Of a stretch of 64,000 nucleotides of DNA, positions 52,058 to 63,885 are shown one piece after another. Below the pieces are notes generated by a model that worked only from the letters and a program-made list of their open reading frames with translations, did no database searches and was not told the origin of the DNA. The stretch is from Agarophyton chilense (Eukaryota > Rhodophyta > Florideophyceae > Gracilariales > Gracilariaceae), in contig JARGXX010000002.1 in NCBI GenBank assembly GCA_030374765.1, forward strand, positions 186,001 through 250,000, read 5' to 3'. How positions within the stretch are numbered: the stretch's first letter is position 1; every line of letters begins with the position of its first letter. Made by a program: the position numbers and the translations under genes.

Positions 52058-52724
52058 TGTAGTATCCGCTCTAACGGAGAGAGCAGACACTTGCGACAGC
52101 GTTCGGTCTGCCGGTGGGTCGCTTGCGGCGAAGTAAAAGGGGTGGTAGAGCTACAACACCAGCGAGCTGGAAGTGGGGTGTAAGGCCACTACTCGCAAGC
52201 GAGGGTGAACAGTGCAACTGTAAAACGTTGATGGGACGTAGGTATGAGACGGCTCGTGAGGTGGTTGGGGGCTGACTATCTTTTATAGCTCGTCCGGATC
52301 TCCGGTTAAGGAATCCTAAGCGAGGAACAGAATAGTCCTGATGCCCATGTTGTCTCCTTTACTTGGAGTCGGCGCTCACCTCTGGTGCACTATATACTGT
52401 GTGCCAGGGTGAGTGCCCAAATAAATATATAAATAATACCCAGTGGTCAGCCACTTAGCCAAACCACTGTATGGGTATGGTCCGTAATGGACGTCTAGCT
52501 ACAAAGGGTAGTAAAACCAGCCACGTGGATCGCCACTACATGCGCCGTTGCAAGCCAGTCCACTCGTGATACCACGTGTTCCACTAATGTACCCTGCCTC
52601 CTGGCATCCTACGAGGTGTGCCGTTTCATATCACAAGTTTGATGACATCACTCACTTATGAGTTCCAACCGCGACTTCGCGAAAAATCATCCTTTCGGAT
52701 TCCCCGACATAGTAGAATACTACA
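52058..52724 (-). repeat. 3' LTR of element C
   Basis: 667 bp, same length as the B 3' LTR; ends TGTAGTATCC and GAATACTACA as seen on the plus strand. The TATA block at 52418-52437, read on the plus strand, lies about 220 bp before the antisense ORF start. Confidence 0.95.
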
Positions 52725-52726
52725 TA

Positions 52727-52734
52727 CCCCCCTC
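52727..52734 (-). promoter_or_regulatory. Polypurine tract of element C
   Basis: CCCCCCTC on the plus strand, that is GAGGGGGG in element sense, two bases from the LTR. It lies in the 5' leader of the antisense ORF. Confidence 0.75.
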
Positions 52735-52748
52735 GTTAAGCGCGAACC

Positions 52749-54576
52749 ATGGGGGATGCAAGAAGCGTTTATACGCAGTCGGACCGATGTTCCGGGTACT
52801 CATCGTCATCACAAAATCCTCGCCGCCCGACCAACTTTTACAGTTCTCAACAGCATTCTGTTTCTCACCGCTCTTCAGCTCGATCTTTCGAGATGAATCC
52901 GAACGCCGGGTCCAGCCCGGTTAAGCCCTTCTCTGAGGATGTGTCTTCTGGGGCTCCGTCCAACACTGCTGGTTATGAGTCGCAGCCCATTGCTGAACTC
53001 GGTCCATACCGTTCGTTCCCCACACCGTACACCGGATTCCGGTCGGTACCGTTACCTCAGCCAACCGTGGCTCCGATGCGGAACGCAGCTTACGTCGCCT
53101 TTGCGGGTGTGATTCGAGCTCCTTCTCGCCGTGCTCAGCGGAGCTACCCGCACCCTGCAGATTTCTATGGACGAGATCCTCTCGACAACGTTGAACTTTT
53201 CGCGCAAGCGCCCTCGTTTGATCCGGTTGCTATCCGCGATGACGCGTTGATACAACAGTATGTCCACGGTTGGTACTTCCCTGACGGTATTCCGGAACAC
53301 GCGATTCATAGCGACGACTGGGCGAGCCATATTGCCTTGCCAGACAACGCGATTGCGCGATATTCAACGGAAACCTTTTCCGAAGCCCGTACGCAGTTCA
53401 CCGAGCTGATGTACCAGCGTCTTCACCGATTCATCAGTACGGTTCTCCTCCCGCAGGACTGGGAACTAGATATTTGGAAAGCCCGTACCGACAGTGAAGG
53501 TTACTCGTATATCGAGACACTCGTTGAAGTCGATGTTAGCGGTTGGCGCGGTGTGCGCAGCGTGCGTGATGCAGCTCTCTGCTTTCAACAACCTCTCTTC
53601 TCCGTGCAGAGTTCCGCTTCCTTCGAAAGCGTGATATTTCCTATTGGGATTATCCCCGTTGGGAACTTCGTACTCGATCACGTTGGGCTATTTGGTGCCG
53701 TATCAAATGATCGAGATTGACCTCATTTGGCGGAATGCGCGCTGCGGGCGCTACATCGGTATTCCGGAGCATTGGGCGGCGATCGAGAGTCCTCGAGGTT
53801 GCCCTGTGGAGCTCCCACCGGCGATCTCCTACATCGGGCCCGCGTTGGTTAACGACCCGTTCTCGGGATATTGGACGGTGGTTTATACCGAGTTTCTCGC
53901 CAAGATGGCCGTCTTCCTCCTGTAAGATGCTTATGATACCTTTAGAGTTTGGTACATGTCGCCCACAGCGCGAAAGTATGCGAGAGAACTCGATCTTTCC
54001 CTTGTCCTGGGGTCCCGTGCGAAGCATGCCGACTTCCTCCATCTTGTGGATTTGATCGACAGTGTCGATTGGTTTGGAGTGCCAGCTGATCGATCCGCTC
54101 GCGGATCCCGTGCAAGACACCACGACCATTCTCCTGGACGAACAGCAAGTGCTGGAGATTTCGTTTGGTACGACCCCTGGACGCGCCAGTTGATCACCCC
54201 CGAGCAGGTTCGCTTTCTTCGGGGGAACCCGCGTGACATGCCACCAAACCAGGTTACTGGATACGTGTACGATGGTACTCCATCCGAGAACGGAGAGGAA
54301 CCGTATGAGGAAGCGCGGGGAGCTGAGGCTGAACTCGGTTACGAGGACGAGCCAGAGCTTGCAGGCGAAGCGACTTCCGTCGATCAATCCGCAGCGGCGG
54401 GAGTTGCTCAAGAGTACGTTCATGGGTTTACTCAACAACCGAGTGCAGTGCCGGTCGAAGATACAGGCTTGGATCCGCTGAGGCAGTTCCTCTTAGACGC
54501 GGGCTTTCCCACGGACCAAGATGAGGGTGATCGCGCACAGCTTCTTGCGAACCTGCATGCTCGCACGTCTCTTTGA
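52749..54576 (+). pseudogene. Element C antisense ORF, unknown function
   Basis: Closest relative of the B antisense gene. It starts at ACCATGG (ATG 52749), 25 bp inside the LTR. The first 280 codons are open: Ser/Pro-rich N-terminus, NAAYVAFAGVIRAPSRR, DDALIQQYVHGWYFPDG, ALPDNAIARYSTE, RLHRFIS. A 2-base gain near 53590 and a 1-base loss near 53680 (both judged against B) shift the frame, and a TAA at 53923 replaces a Trp codon. The last part (53956-54576) is open: MSPTARKYAREL, FVWYDPWTRQLITPE, acidic region, QQPS, and LRQFLLDAGFP before the stop. The ORF ends about 330 bp from the pol stop of this element. Plus-strand reading here is antisense to pol. Confidence 0.85.
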
Positions 54577-54679
54577 TGATCCTAGAAAAGTCTCCTAGTC
54601 AAGACCCTTGCGGTGGTATCTTGATATCAATAAAACTCCGGTGACTTCGTGTCTTCACGTTCCCTTCTTATCTTCTGGT

Positions 54680-54792
54680 CTTCATCTCTTCTCGCTTCTC
54701 GAGTCCTTAACTTCTTCTTCTCGCTTCTCGAGTTCTTCAATCCTTCTTCTCGCTTCTCGAGTTCTTCAATCCTTCCTCTCGCTTCTCTAGTT
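54680..54792 (-). repeat. 29-bp tandem repeat of element C, four units
   Basis: Same unit as 9849-10050 on the opposite strand; four copies here against seven in B. Confidence 0.95.
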
Positions 54793-54906
54793 TGTCCTAG
54801 GTGATAATCAGTAAATGTCCTTTGCTTGCATGTCTTCACGTTTCCTGTTCATGATTTCTTGTTTTCTTCTCGCCTTTCGAGTTTTTACTACCTTTGTAGC
54901 CCATAC

Positions 54907-57900
54907 TTAGAAATGGGATGTGCCCATGAGCCCGACTATCGAGGAGTCGATCTCTCTGGGGAGTGGTAATCGCATGCGTCGATGATATCGCACGAGTTGC
55001 GAACGGGGGATATGAGCTATAGGTTCCCACGTATCCGCTTCCGGAGGAAAACCGTTCCAACGGACTCGATACAGTAATTCTCTAGTATCTTCATGCTCGC
55101 CATGTTCACATATGCGATCCATAACATATTCCTGGGCGTTTCCCAATGCTTTCGCTGTTGGCGCGAGACTCCTGTTAACAGGTTTGAAATGCCTTAGGGC
55201 TGACCCAAGCGTTTCTGTCTTAGCAGTCTCAGCGTCTCTTAGCGTTAGCTCGTCGACTAATTGTCGTTCTGCCCGCAGGGGCAGCGTACTCATTCCTTGA
55301 GAACCTTTCTCAGACAAAGAGATATCCTGTTTTCCAGGTTCCATAGGAGCGTACTTCTTGCTACTTCTCAATTCCATTCGTGGATGAACTTCCTTCGGTT
55401 TATCCGATTCTGACCGCTGTTGGGTGGACGATGGTGCTTGCCCCACGACAGGGGGCGATACCTCTTCTTCTTCTTTCTCACGAGGGATGGGAGCCGATAT
55501 CGGCGGAACAGCGAGTGGCGCTTCACCTGACGGTTCAGCCTGAAGCGGCAACGGCGCGTTTTCGCGTGCACTCGTTTCCAAGTCCTTGGGGCCAAATTCC
55601 AAAACATCTTTCCTGCTTTCAGGTTTCATTTCTGTACTTACGGGTGTGCGCGTGCCACGGGGCATATCCCGATATTTCGGAAGCTGTCCGTGATCGGCGT
55701 ACGCAACCGCCGGCGGTTGGAGATCAGGAGCTTTCTCCTCCGCTCGAGCCATTGGTGGCGGTTCACTCTCGCCAGAGTCACTTGGGCTTTTGCCTTGAAG
55801 TTCCGTCGCACTTGCCTCCTTAGTTCTACCAGATACCTGGACTTCCACTTGCGGGTCAGGCGCGACTTCAACGCGATCGCGCGATACACGTTCAACGTCT
55901 TCACCTTTCTTGATGAGTACTGTGTCTTCATCAAGGTCCACCACTTTGAAGGGTCCAGCCGCTATCGGCAACAACTTATGACGAGATTCTTCCTGTTTGT
56001 CCGGTCTTTCGACTCGCACGAAGACGTGACCTCCTACTCGGATTGCCGGATTTCCTCTTCGCCTTCTGGCGTCATAGTTTCGCTTATAGCGAGCGGGCGT
56101 CTTTGATAACTCCTTAGCGGCTTCTTCCGCTCTGGCCTTCAGTTCATTCCTCCTTTTCAGATGGTACTTAGCCGGGGTCGGCGCGTCCAATTCTGTCTCG
56201 TCGTCGAGCGCAACCGGTAAAGCCGGAGGGTTACGTGAGAGCACGAGGTAGAACGGTGTCGTCTTTGTAGGGGTATGCACTTGCGTATTGTACGCGTAGC
56301 ACAGAGTATCTGTAAACATGTCCCATTCTTTCGGGTGGTCCGCGATGTAGTGTCGTAATGCTGCTATCAGCGTGCGGTTGAAACGCTCCCCCTGACCATT
56401 GCATTGCGGATGATAGGATGTAGTAAACACGTTTCGAATGCCCATAATGCGACAAACATTCTGAAAGAACTTCGCAACGAATTGCTTCCCGTTATCTGAT
56501 AACAGAACTTCTGGTGGTCCGTATATAAATACCCAATGTTTGATAAACGCCTGTGCGACTACGGCTGCGGTTATCCGCTTCAGCGGCACAGTCCGCACTA
56601 GCTTCGAGAAGCGGTCGGTGATTACCAATAGGTAGCGATAACCTCGCCTTGAGCGAATCAATTCCCCTAAGATTTCGATACTGACGTATTGTAAAGGCAC
56701 TTTCGCCTGGAATAACGTCATCGGTTTCCGCTTCCTGTAAAGCTTCACGCGATTCTTCGCACATGTTGTACACAACCTCACTGTAGCATGGCAGTCCATT
56801 GCCAAAGTAGGCCAGTAAAAATCTCTTCTTAGAGTCATGAACAACTTCTTTCCTCCTGGATGACCAGACAGCCTGCTGTAGTGTGCCAGATGAAGTACTC
56901 GACTCTTCAAGACGTGTGGAATCACGATTTGATCATGCTTTTCGACATGTCTTAACAGTATTCCTCGTGAATCGAGTGAAAAGGGTAGCTCCTCCCCCCC
57001 GTTAAGACAAGAGCGTATCGACGCACAAAACGTATCGGCGTGTTGCTCATTGAGGAGCTCAGTGCACGAGATTCGCTCGAGTTGAACTGAAGGGTCAGTG
57101 TCTGCTAATGAAAGGAACGGGTCTGCATCCGAATAATCATCAAGGGTCTCTTGTTCCTCTTCTTCAACAGATGGTGAATGGGTCTCCATGTAGAAGCAAG
57201 GTATCTCTTTATCGATTTCGCCTTGGGTTTCGCCCAGTGTTTTAAGTCGCGATAGCGCGTCAGCTTGAACATTGGCCAATCCCTTCTTATACTTCACTTC
57301 GAAATCGAATTCAGAAAGGCGTAAGAGCCATCGTGTGAGACGACCAGACGGGTCTGTAATGGACAGTAACCATCGTAGAGACGAATGATCCGTGTTGACG
57401 GTAAAACGTTCTCCTCGGAGATACGGTCGCAATGTGGGTAGAGCCCAAACGACTGCAAGGCATTCCTCTTCTGAAACTGAATACTTCTTCTCAGCTGCGT
57501 TCAGCGATCTTGACCAGTAACCAATGGGTTTGCATTCACCATCAGGGTGTGTTTGAAAAAGGGCACACCCTACTTGGTACTCGCTAGAGTCGGTATCCAC
57601 TGAGTATGGCAGGTTGAGGATGGGCAGCGCCAAGACTGGGGCTGTAATAATCTTTGTCTTCAGCGTATCGAACGCTTCCGCTTCAGCTTGTCTGAATTGT
57701 TCCAGCTTTACTGGTTGTTCTTTACGCAGCTTTGCGTTGAGCGGTGCCGCTATATGCGAGTATCACGGCACGAATCGTCGGTAGACGTTGCACAAGCCGA
57801 GGAAAGAACGCAATTGCTTCTGTGTCGACGGAGGTTGTGCTTCGCGGAGAGCCGCTGTTTGTGCCCCTTGAATGGCAAGGTGTCCCGGCTTGATCACATT

Positions 57901-58491
57901 TCCTAAGTACCGGACGGTGCCAGCGAACCATTTGCATTTCTTGAACTTCAGAGTAATACCTGCGCTCTGTAGTGCTTTGACGATCTCCTCGACATGCCGT
58001 AAATGGCTTTCCACATCCTGGGAAAAGATGATCACATCGTCCAAATAGACTAAACAAGTCTTCCACTTGTATATTGAGAGCAAGATGTCCAAATTACACT
58101 GGAAAGTAGCCGGTGCATTCGTTAGGCCAAAGGGCATCCTTTTGAAACGGTAGAGACCAGCGTGACACGCAAATGCGGTTTTATCTTTGTCTTCTTCCGC
58201 TACAGGCACCTGCCAATAGCCAGAGTTGGCGACCAACGTGGTGAACACGTTCGCTTCTCCTAAGCTGTCAATACATTCGTCCATTCCAGGCAATGGGTAT
58301 GTATCCCGAACTGTTACTGCGTTCAGTTTTCGATAATCGATACAGAATCGTAAAGAACCATCAAGTTTTGGAGCCAGCACCACTGGTGAGGCCCAAGCAG
58401 ATTGGGCTGCTTTGATAACTCCTTCTTCCAGCATTTTGGTGACATTCTCCTCCTCGATTTGGCGAGTTCGCGGTCCCACTCTGTAGGGTGG
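54907..58491 (-). pseudogene. Element C pol: RT, RNase H, integrase, chromodomain; nearly intact
   Basis: Open from the deletion junction to 54907 except for one TGA at 57763-57765 in the RT/RNase H connection. Motifs: FCIDYRKLNAV, YWQVPV, YLDDVII (near 58035), VDTDSSEYQVG, the integrase zinc module (H-H ... LCTTC near 56770), LLSDNGKQF, NGQGERFNR, GPFKVVDL, and chromodomain RVRWNGF/DTWEP near 55020-55060. The first integrase aspartate is changed: YVSIEILG, with a GAA codon at 56674-56676 (plus coordinates), where B has YVSIDILG. So the best-kept integrase in the window probably lacks a catalytic residue. The linker between integrase and chromodomain is about 270 residues, Pro/Glu-rich. Confidence 0.9.
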
Positions 58492-58853
58492 TTGGAGTCG
58501 GCGCTCACCTCTGGTGCACTATATACTGTGTGCCAGGGTGAGTGCCCAAATAAATATATAAATAATACCCAGTGGTCAGCCACTTAGCCAAACCACTGTA
58601 TGGGTATGGTCCGTAATGGACGTCTAGCTACAAAAGGTAGTAAAACCAGCCACGTGGATCGCCACTACATGCGCCGTTGCAAGCCAGTCCACTCGTGATA
58701 CCACGTGTTCCACTAATGTACCCTGCCTCCTGGCATCCTACGCGGTGTGCCGTTTCATATCACAAGTTTGATGGCATCACTCACTTATGAGTTCCAACCG
58801 CGACTTCGCGAAAAGTCATCCTATCGGATTCCCCGACATAGTAGAATACTACA
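58492..58853 (-). repeat. 5' LTR fragment of element C
   Basis: Matches 52363-52724 at all but five positions by eye. It joins pol at the shared bases TTGG (58492-58495). Confidence 0.93.
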
Positions 58854-61776
58854 AAATGGTTGCCAGCATTGTGCGATAGTTTAGATATTTACCCTAATAA
58901 TTTTACAAGTAGTTCAGGAGATTAACTACAGTATTATAGAGCGTCCCGGTAATTCGCCTGAGAAAACAAATAAAACTATCAAACAAGGATTACCGGCTCT
59001 GGACTTGATCGCCGGCGTGTGGACACATACCCTCCAGAAGGTACACTGCGTAGCATATCACCTGACTTTCTCTTTGATTCAACAGGAATTTTACCGATAC
59101 TGTGGACGGTTTACCATAAACACATGTGGTGCAAATCCGATAGATCAAGCGACACGAAAGCGATCCGGGTCTTCCTCGCTTGGAGTTGGCACAAAAATGG
59201 AGCCTCTCTGAAAATGGACGACGATGTTGGGGTGCAAGTCCGAGCCAAACAGGTACGACAAGCGGAGAGAGTGAATGAGAAAATTTGAGTCCAAAGGTAA
59301 TGGTCCAAGGAGATAGGCAGCTACAGGAGTGAGAAAAAGAAAAGACATCTCACTTAGTGGCCCGAATGGGTACTACGACATAGAGGAAAAAGAAAACAAA
59401 AAAGAAACGATCCTATACATGGGCGAGTACATGACAGGTAGTAAATAACTTACGCCAAATGCGGGAGTAGTCTTCTGAAGAACGCAGGATGATTATGTCT
59501 ACAGTGGGTAATTGGGTTTTACTTTCCAAGAGAATAGTAGCACCCGAAAGCAGAAAAGACTTAAAACTACAAAATCCGGTTGAGGAAGATTTTATGAATG
59601 GCAAGAAGCGTTCGTCGATTTTCATTATGGAGTAGAATATTAAATTAAACTACCTTCTTCAATAGAAATAATGCAGATAAAATAGGCAGACTAACCAGCA
59701 TGGCTGTGCTCACTACTGTACAAATCGATCTCAAGACCAGTGAGTTGAGAAATGATGCTAAGCTAATAGAGATAAAATTAATAACAACACGCAAGCGGTA
59801 AACTATCTAAGTCGTAAGAAACCACTATGACGACGGTTGCACTTCAACATAGATTATAGATTTTCACTTTAGTATTTGGTGTAGTTTTCTCGTTTATAAT
59901 CTCCATTTTTCTTTTCTACACTAGTGCCACTCTCCAGATTTCTTTTTTTAATTTCTTGGTGATTTTTAAATTGTTTGTTGAGCGTCAGTCTTTTGAAACC
60001 TTATCGTTGTCTTCATCACTACTGTACACTCATGAAATCACGAAAAAACATCTAACAAACGTACTGGGAACTTTTTTCCTTAGGTCATACTCTTTTTGAC
60101 TTTCGTGTAGCTGATTCTTAGACTTAAAAACCGACCTAGTCGGTTTTAACTAAACAGGCTCCACTTGCTGATTCACCTTATACAGTGGAAGAAACAAACA
60201 TTTTCATGACTGTCTTACCTTGACGCATTGTTGTTGAAACTTGAGCAAGAGCGCCTAGAGCTCGTCAAAGCGCAGGTTCAAACGAGCGCGGCAGAATCGG
60301 TGAGAGGAAAAATTGAGCGTGCGAAAGAAGCAGCTCAAACAATTGCAGAGAAGGAGTGAGCTGAAAAATACGAAGCATTTCACACGGATTAGATGCAAAA
60401 TTGGCCCGCTCGCTGGCACAAACGTAACCTAACGAAGACTGATTGTCGTCGAACAGCGCTTGAAAGAGCCATAAATGAAGAGAAAAAATCCGGAGTTACT
60501 CTGCGTTTTTGGATCAGAAATAAAGGCTCAACTCTAAATTTTTTATTTTCCTTTGCAGAGATAATGCTCTTTATAGAAATAGTGAGCTACGTCTTTTGTT
60601 GTGAAATACCAGAGCTACTCACTGTCGTTATTGCTTGAGACTCCTTGTACAGTTGGCAAGAGTGCATGTTATACATGATGTCCCAGGTGGGTAATGCTGA
60701 AGCTGTTGGGGAGGTATTTTTGTTTTTATAGTAAGGGATTTATGGGAAAAATTTCTTGTTACAATTTTCGTATACATGTGTACAGGTTTACCCGTAGAAA
60801 ATAGAAATATCAAACATATATTTCTATTTAAGCTGCAAATCTTTTGGTATACTTTCCGTATTGATAACTCTCGGAAGTACGAGATCCAGTACACAAGCTG
60901 TGACAGCGGTCTCACTGCTCATGCCGTCATATGGGTTCTTCGTACCGACCTATACGCCGTATACAGCGTTCAGCCGCCATAGCGCGTCTGTTTCCTTGCA
61001 CGATGACGTCAGACCATGCCTTGGACACCCTTCGTAGAGCAGAATGTTAGCTGCCCCGCCCAGTCGCAGCTCATGCGACACGATTTCCGCCACGCAGACT
61101 ATAATACATCTTCCCGGCAGATAAACAGTTGTCGCCGTTGCGTTAGTTTTTCATGCATGAGTTACCGCTGCTGTCTATATGGTACCGTCCACGTTTCAAT
61201 CTTTTATGCGCCCTAGTTTTAATCTCACAGCTGCCAATATCGCAGGTCCATTCATTGTGCACCGGATCGTGCAGACGCTCTTATTTATTTCTGCGGGCTT
61301 AGCCGTTGATGCAATCGGACCACATCTGTGTTTAGGAATTGAATTCACTGTCACAGCAATAGCCATCCCTCTTCTGCCGCTTATCACGTCTTTGCGCCAG
61401 GTTGTCTTGCGTTAAACACGGGCTCACCAGGATTTTTGGGGGTCTGTTTGCAATTTTGTTGAAAGTTTCATCGTTATTGGTTTTCTCTCCGAAAGGCTAG
61501 GATGGCGTCTCACCAGCGTGCTGTTTTCTTTGAGTGCTACTCTACGTATTGTGCCTCTGATCTCCTACTTTCTGAAAGAGAATCCGTCGTACCCACGTCG
61601 AACTTGGATTCGCATACTCTTAGAGCACCTCAGCACAAGGCTTACATCTTTACCTTTCATACGACCAATACCTCGTTCTAGCCTTCAAAGTTGTTTGCAA
61701 TCTACACATCCAGGCCGATCACAAGAATAACTAACAACTAAACCACAGCCAATGCTCGCAACCCCTTCTGCACATT
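58854..61776. other. AT-rich non-coding block
   Basis: About 2.9 kb with no supported gene. A short coding-like stretch near 60243-60356 (Glu/Lys/Ala-rich, coiled-coil-like, ended by TGA) and a hydrophobic ORF at 61196-61415 may be remnants. Nothing else recognised. Confidence 0.4.
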
Positions 61777-62085
61777 ATGTTGGATTGTCTTCTCTTATTT
61801 CTCACTGAGGATTTTTGGTTCCCGTTCGATAGAGCAACCCTGTTCAGACAAGGCATCAATCTGGTTCCTCGTCAATCAAAACCTTCGGATGATCCTTTGG
61901 CTGATCGGTACAACAAGCTTTTTTTGGCGATCTTCGGCGTCATAGATGGCGTATCCTGCTTGCTTTTGCTTGATGTTTCTTTTCTATCGTTCCACACTAC
62001 CACTAGCGTGGTCAAGGTGATAACTTTTATTGTTCTCTGTATGTTAGGAGTCTCGAAGCCGCCATATAGGTACTCTCCCGTTTGA
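61777..62085 (+). CDS. Hypothetical small hydrophobic protein or fragment
   Basis: 102 codons with two hydrophobic stretches (ADRYNKLFLAIFGVIDGVSC, then LLLLDV; and VVKVITFIVLCMLGV) that could span a membrane. I do not recognise it. The hydrophobic ORF upstream at 61196-61415, in another frame, suggests a decayed membrane-protein gene. May also be chance. Confidence 0.25.
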   Translation: MLDCLLLFLTEDFWFPFDRATLFRQGINLVPRQSKPSDDPLADRYNKLFLAIFGVIDGVSCLLLLDVSFLSFHTTTSVVKVITFIVLCMLGVSKPPYRYSPV

Positions 62086-63075
62086 CCAACATCTTTTCGC
62101 TACACCGCCGTTTCAACAGCCCTCAGCGTCAGCAGTCGAATGTGCAATGCCTTTCGTCAAGCACGCAGCCGGCGAGCACACCAGCTCACCGGCAGATGTC
62201 ACCGCCGCCAAAACGATTACGAGCTGCTGTCTACGAATCTACGAAACCATCGACGCTCATCGCAGTCAACCAATAACGATGCCGCCGTCTCAACGCCCTC
62301 ACTGTCCAATCTAAGCCCACGATCCGCCTCAGAGCTCCAGGCCCAGGAAGGGTGCCCAATCAGATCGTTTCACCCGGTCCAGTCTTACAACGTTACGGTC
62401 AGCTATCGAAACCAAGTCATGCCCAAGAACCTCCAGTCGCAAGTGAAATGGCACTGCGCTTTTCGTTTCGCGCACAACACTTCATCAACAAAGCACGTAA
62501 CCTTTTGCAACAAATCAAACCACAAAATGATCTGCGTTGAGTTTTCCACCGCCAAGTAGTGCAACGTCTATCCAATCACCTAATTACATGTTGGCGCTGC
62601 GTCGCGGCTCAGATGGGGCATAGACGTAGAAATTATTTGGTTGGTACCCACTAAACGAGTTCGTAGATTAAATAAATGCATCGTACATAACAACACCGGC
62701 TGCCTCTTTCCATTTTCTTCGAAACCAATTGGTCTTTCATGCAGGATAAAGTTCTTTGAAACGCCCTCATGCCCCATTCAGGGGCCTGTCGGACTGCGGT
62801 TGCTTGCCGTATCATAATTAGTTCTCTCCCATGTTTCGACTTTGTTTCATCTTGAGCCGATTTGATCAGGAAATGAGTATTGCCCTCTAGCAAAATCAGA
62901 ATTTACCACACATCGATATCCATGCTTCCCATAATATTTATAAGAGCTTGTCATGCACTCCTCCCCATTCTGAAACAAATTTATCGTGCATTCTGACCTG
63001 GGCATTGAAAGCACAAGCAATAATGAGCCCATTGGGAGAAAACACCAGCATATTGGCAACGTAATGACTGTGGGT
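62086..63075. other. Region without a supported gene
   Basis: ORFs here (62140-62559 plus, 62847-63167 minus) have no known motif. The minus frame of the hypothetical protein upstream continues past its stop for about 45 codons (to about 62940) with plausible protein-like composition, so part of this stretch may be its decayed 3' end. Confidence 0.35.
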
Positions 63076-63741
63076 TCATTCATCGTAGAACCGGTTTTGA
63101 ATGATGAAGTCACCGCTTTGGTTAAATAGAAGCTTAAGGCCGTCTCCAACTGCATAAAAATCTTCAAGGGAATAGTATTTGTCCTGTATGGCTTGTTTAT
63201 ATTTTCCGAACTCTGTTTCGCTTAACATTCGAAAGACTGCATTGTAGTCAGTACTTTGTGCCTTCAGCACAAGACGAAGCCGAAAAAGTAAGAACAAACT
63301 GGCTAAAGAAGCCGTCAACCCGAAGAGCGTAAACAGCGTCATTGTAGAACCTATTTTACGGTGCCAAGCGAGAACCAAATTTAAGCATTGCATCGCGTTG
63401 GGGGCACGAGGTCTGCCAAGATGCCGTTGTCTCATAGGTAACAAACGTATAACACCATTTTCTGAATACGCAGTGTATCTCGAGCAATGTGACTCAAACA
63501 AAGAACAATGATATCGAAAAGAATGATGGCAAAACCGGTGAAGGTAATCAAGGACTGGTCGCCAGCAGAAAAAATAGAAACTAAAAGGACAGTTATTGGG
63601 CTGCTGTAAAACTTGACGTGTTAAACGACGAGCACGCTTCCTTAGTTCACCAGGGATAAGGTGTTTGCGTAAATCTATTTGTCTATAGCAACGCCGGCTA
63701 TCAAGGAGAAGAAGTGTCAAGAGGACGGAGATCAAGGGCAT
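63076..63741 (-). CDS. Hypothetical membrane protein, possibly a decayed gene
   Basis: 221 codons from the ATG at 63741. The N-terminus MPLISVLLTLLLLD is signal-like. A basic, aromatic and Cys/His-rich middle part follows, then a clear transmembrane segment (TLFGLTASLASLFLLFRLRL) at about residue 140 and a polar C-terminal region (SETEFGKYKQAIQDKYYSLE). I recognise no family. The frame stays protein-like for about 45 codons beyond the TGA at 63076, so the stop may be a mutation. Confidence 0.35.
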   Translation of the reverse strand: MPLISVLLTLLLLDSRRCYRQIDLRKHLIPGELRKRARRLTRQVLQQPNNCPFSFYFFCWRPVLDYLHRFCHHSFRYHCSLFESHCSRYTAYSENGVIRLLPMRQRHLGRPRAPNAMQCLNLVLAWHRKIGSTMTLFTLFGLTASLASLFLLFRLRLVLKAQSTDYNAVFRMLSETEFGKYKQAIQDKYYSLEDFYAVGDGLKLLFNQSGDFIIQNRFYDE

Positions 63742-63860
63742 CGTTTGGAGAGCAGCAGTTATTTCTGAGTGCTGATTGTGTGTGGCAGCCAGCCTGATAG
63801 GTGGAGAAGTGCTTGACAATTTAATCGCACGACTAAAATAGTAAGTCGTACCAGCATGGT

Positions 63861-63885
63861 ATCACGCCGGATGATCCGGCGTGAT
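63861..63885. repeat. 25-bp near-perfect palindrome followed by a T run
   Basis: Arms ATCACGCCGGAT and ATCCGGCGTGAT around a single G, followed by TTTTTA. Could form a hairpin or cruciform. About 120 bp upstream of the hypothetical protein start. No other copy seen in the window. Confidence 0.6.

Larger units (their letters stand above)
52058..58853 (-). mobile_element. Element C: minus-strand B-family gypsy element, 5' deleted
   Basis: A 6,796-bp copy of the B family in inverse orientation. From its own 5' end (right): a 362-bp LTR fragment, a junction straight into reverse transcriptase, then RNase H, integrase, chromodomain, four-unit tandem repeat, antisense ORF on the plus strand, polypurine tract, full 3' LTR. 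Gag, protease, leader and half of the 5' LTR were lost in one deletion joined at TTGG. In the 362 shared LTR bases I count five differences (about 1.4%), so it is younger than B. The flanks (CTGAA left, AAATG right) do not form a target duplication. Confidence 0.92.

Noticed and set aside
53650-54438. 262-codon minus-strand ORF inside element C
   Set aside because: Same shadow as 10292-11272; no counterpart in element D.
52053-58858. Target site duplication around element C
   Set aside because: The five bases on each side (CTGAA and AAATG) do not match.
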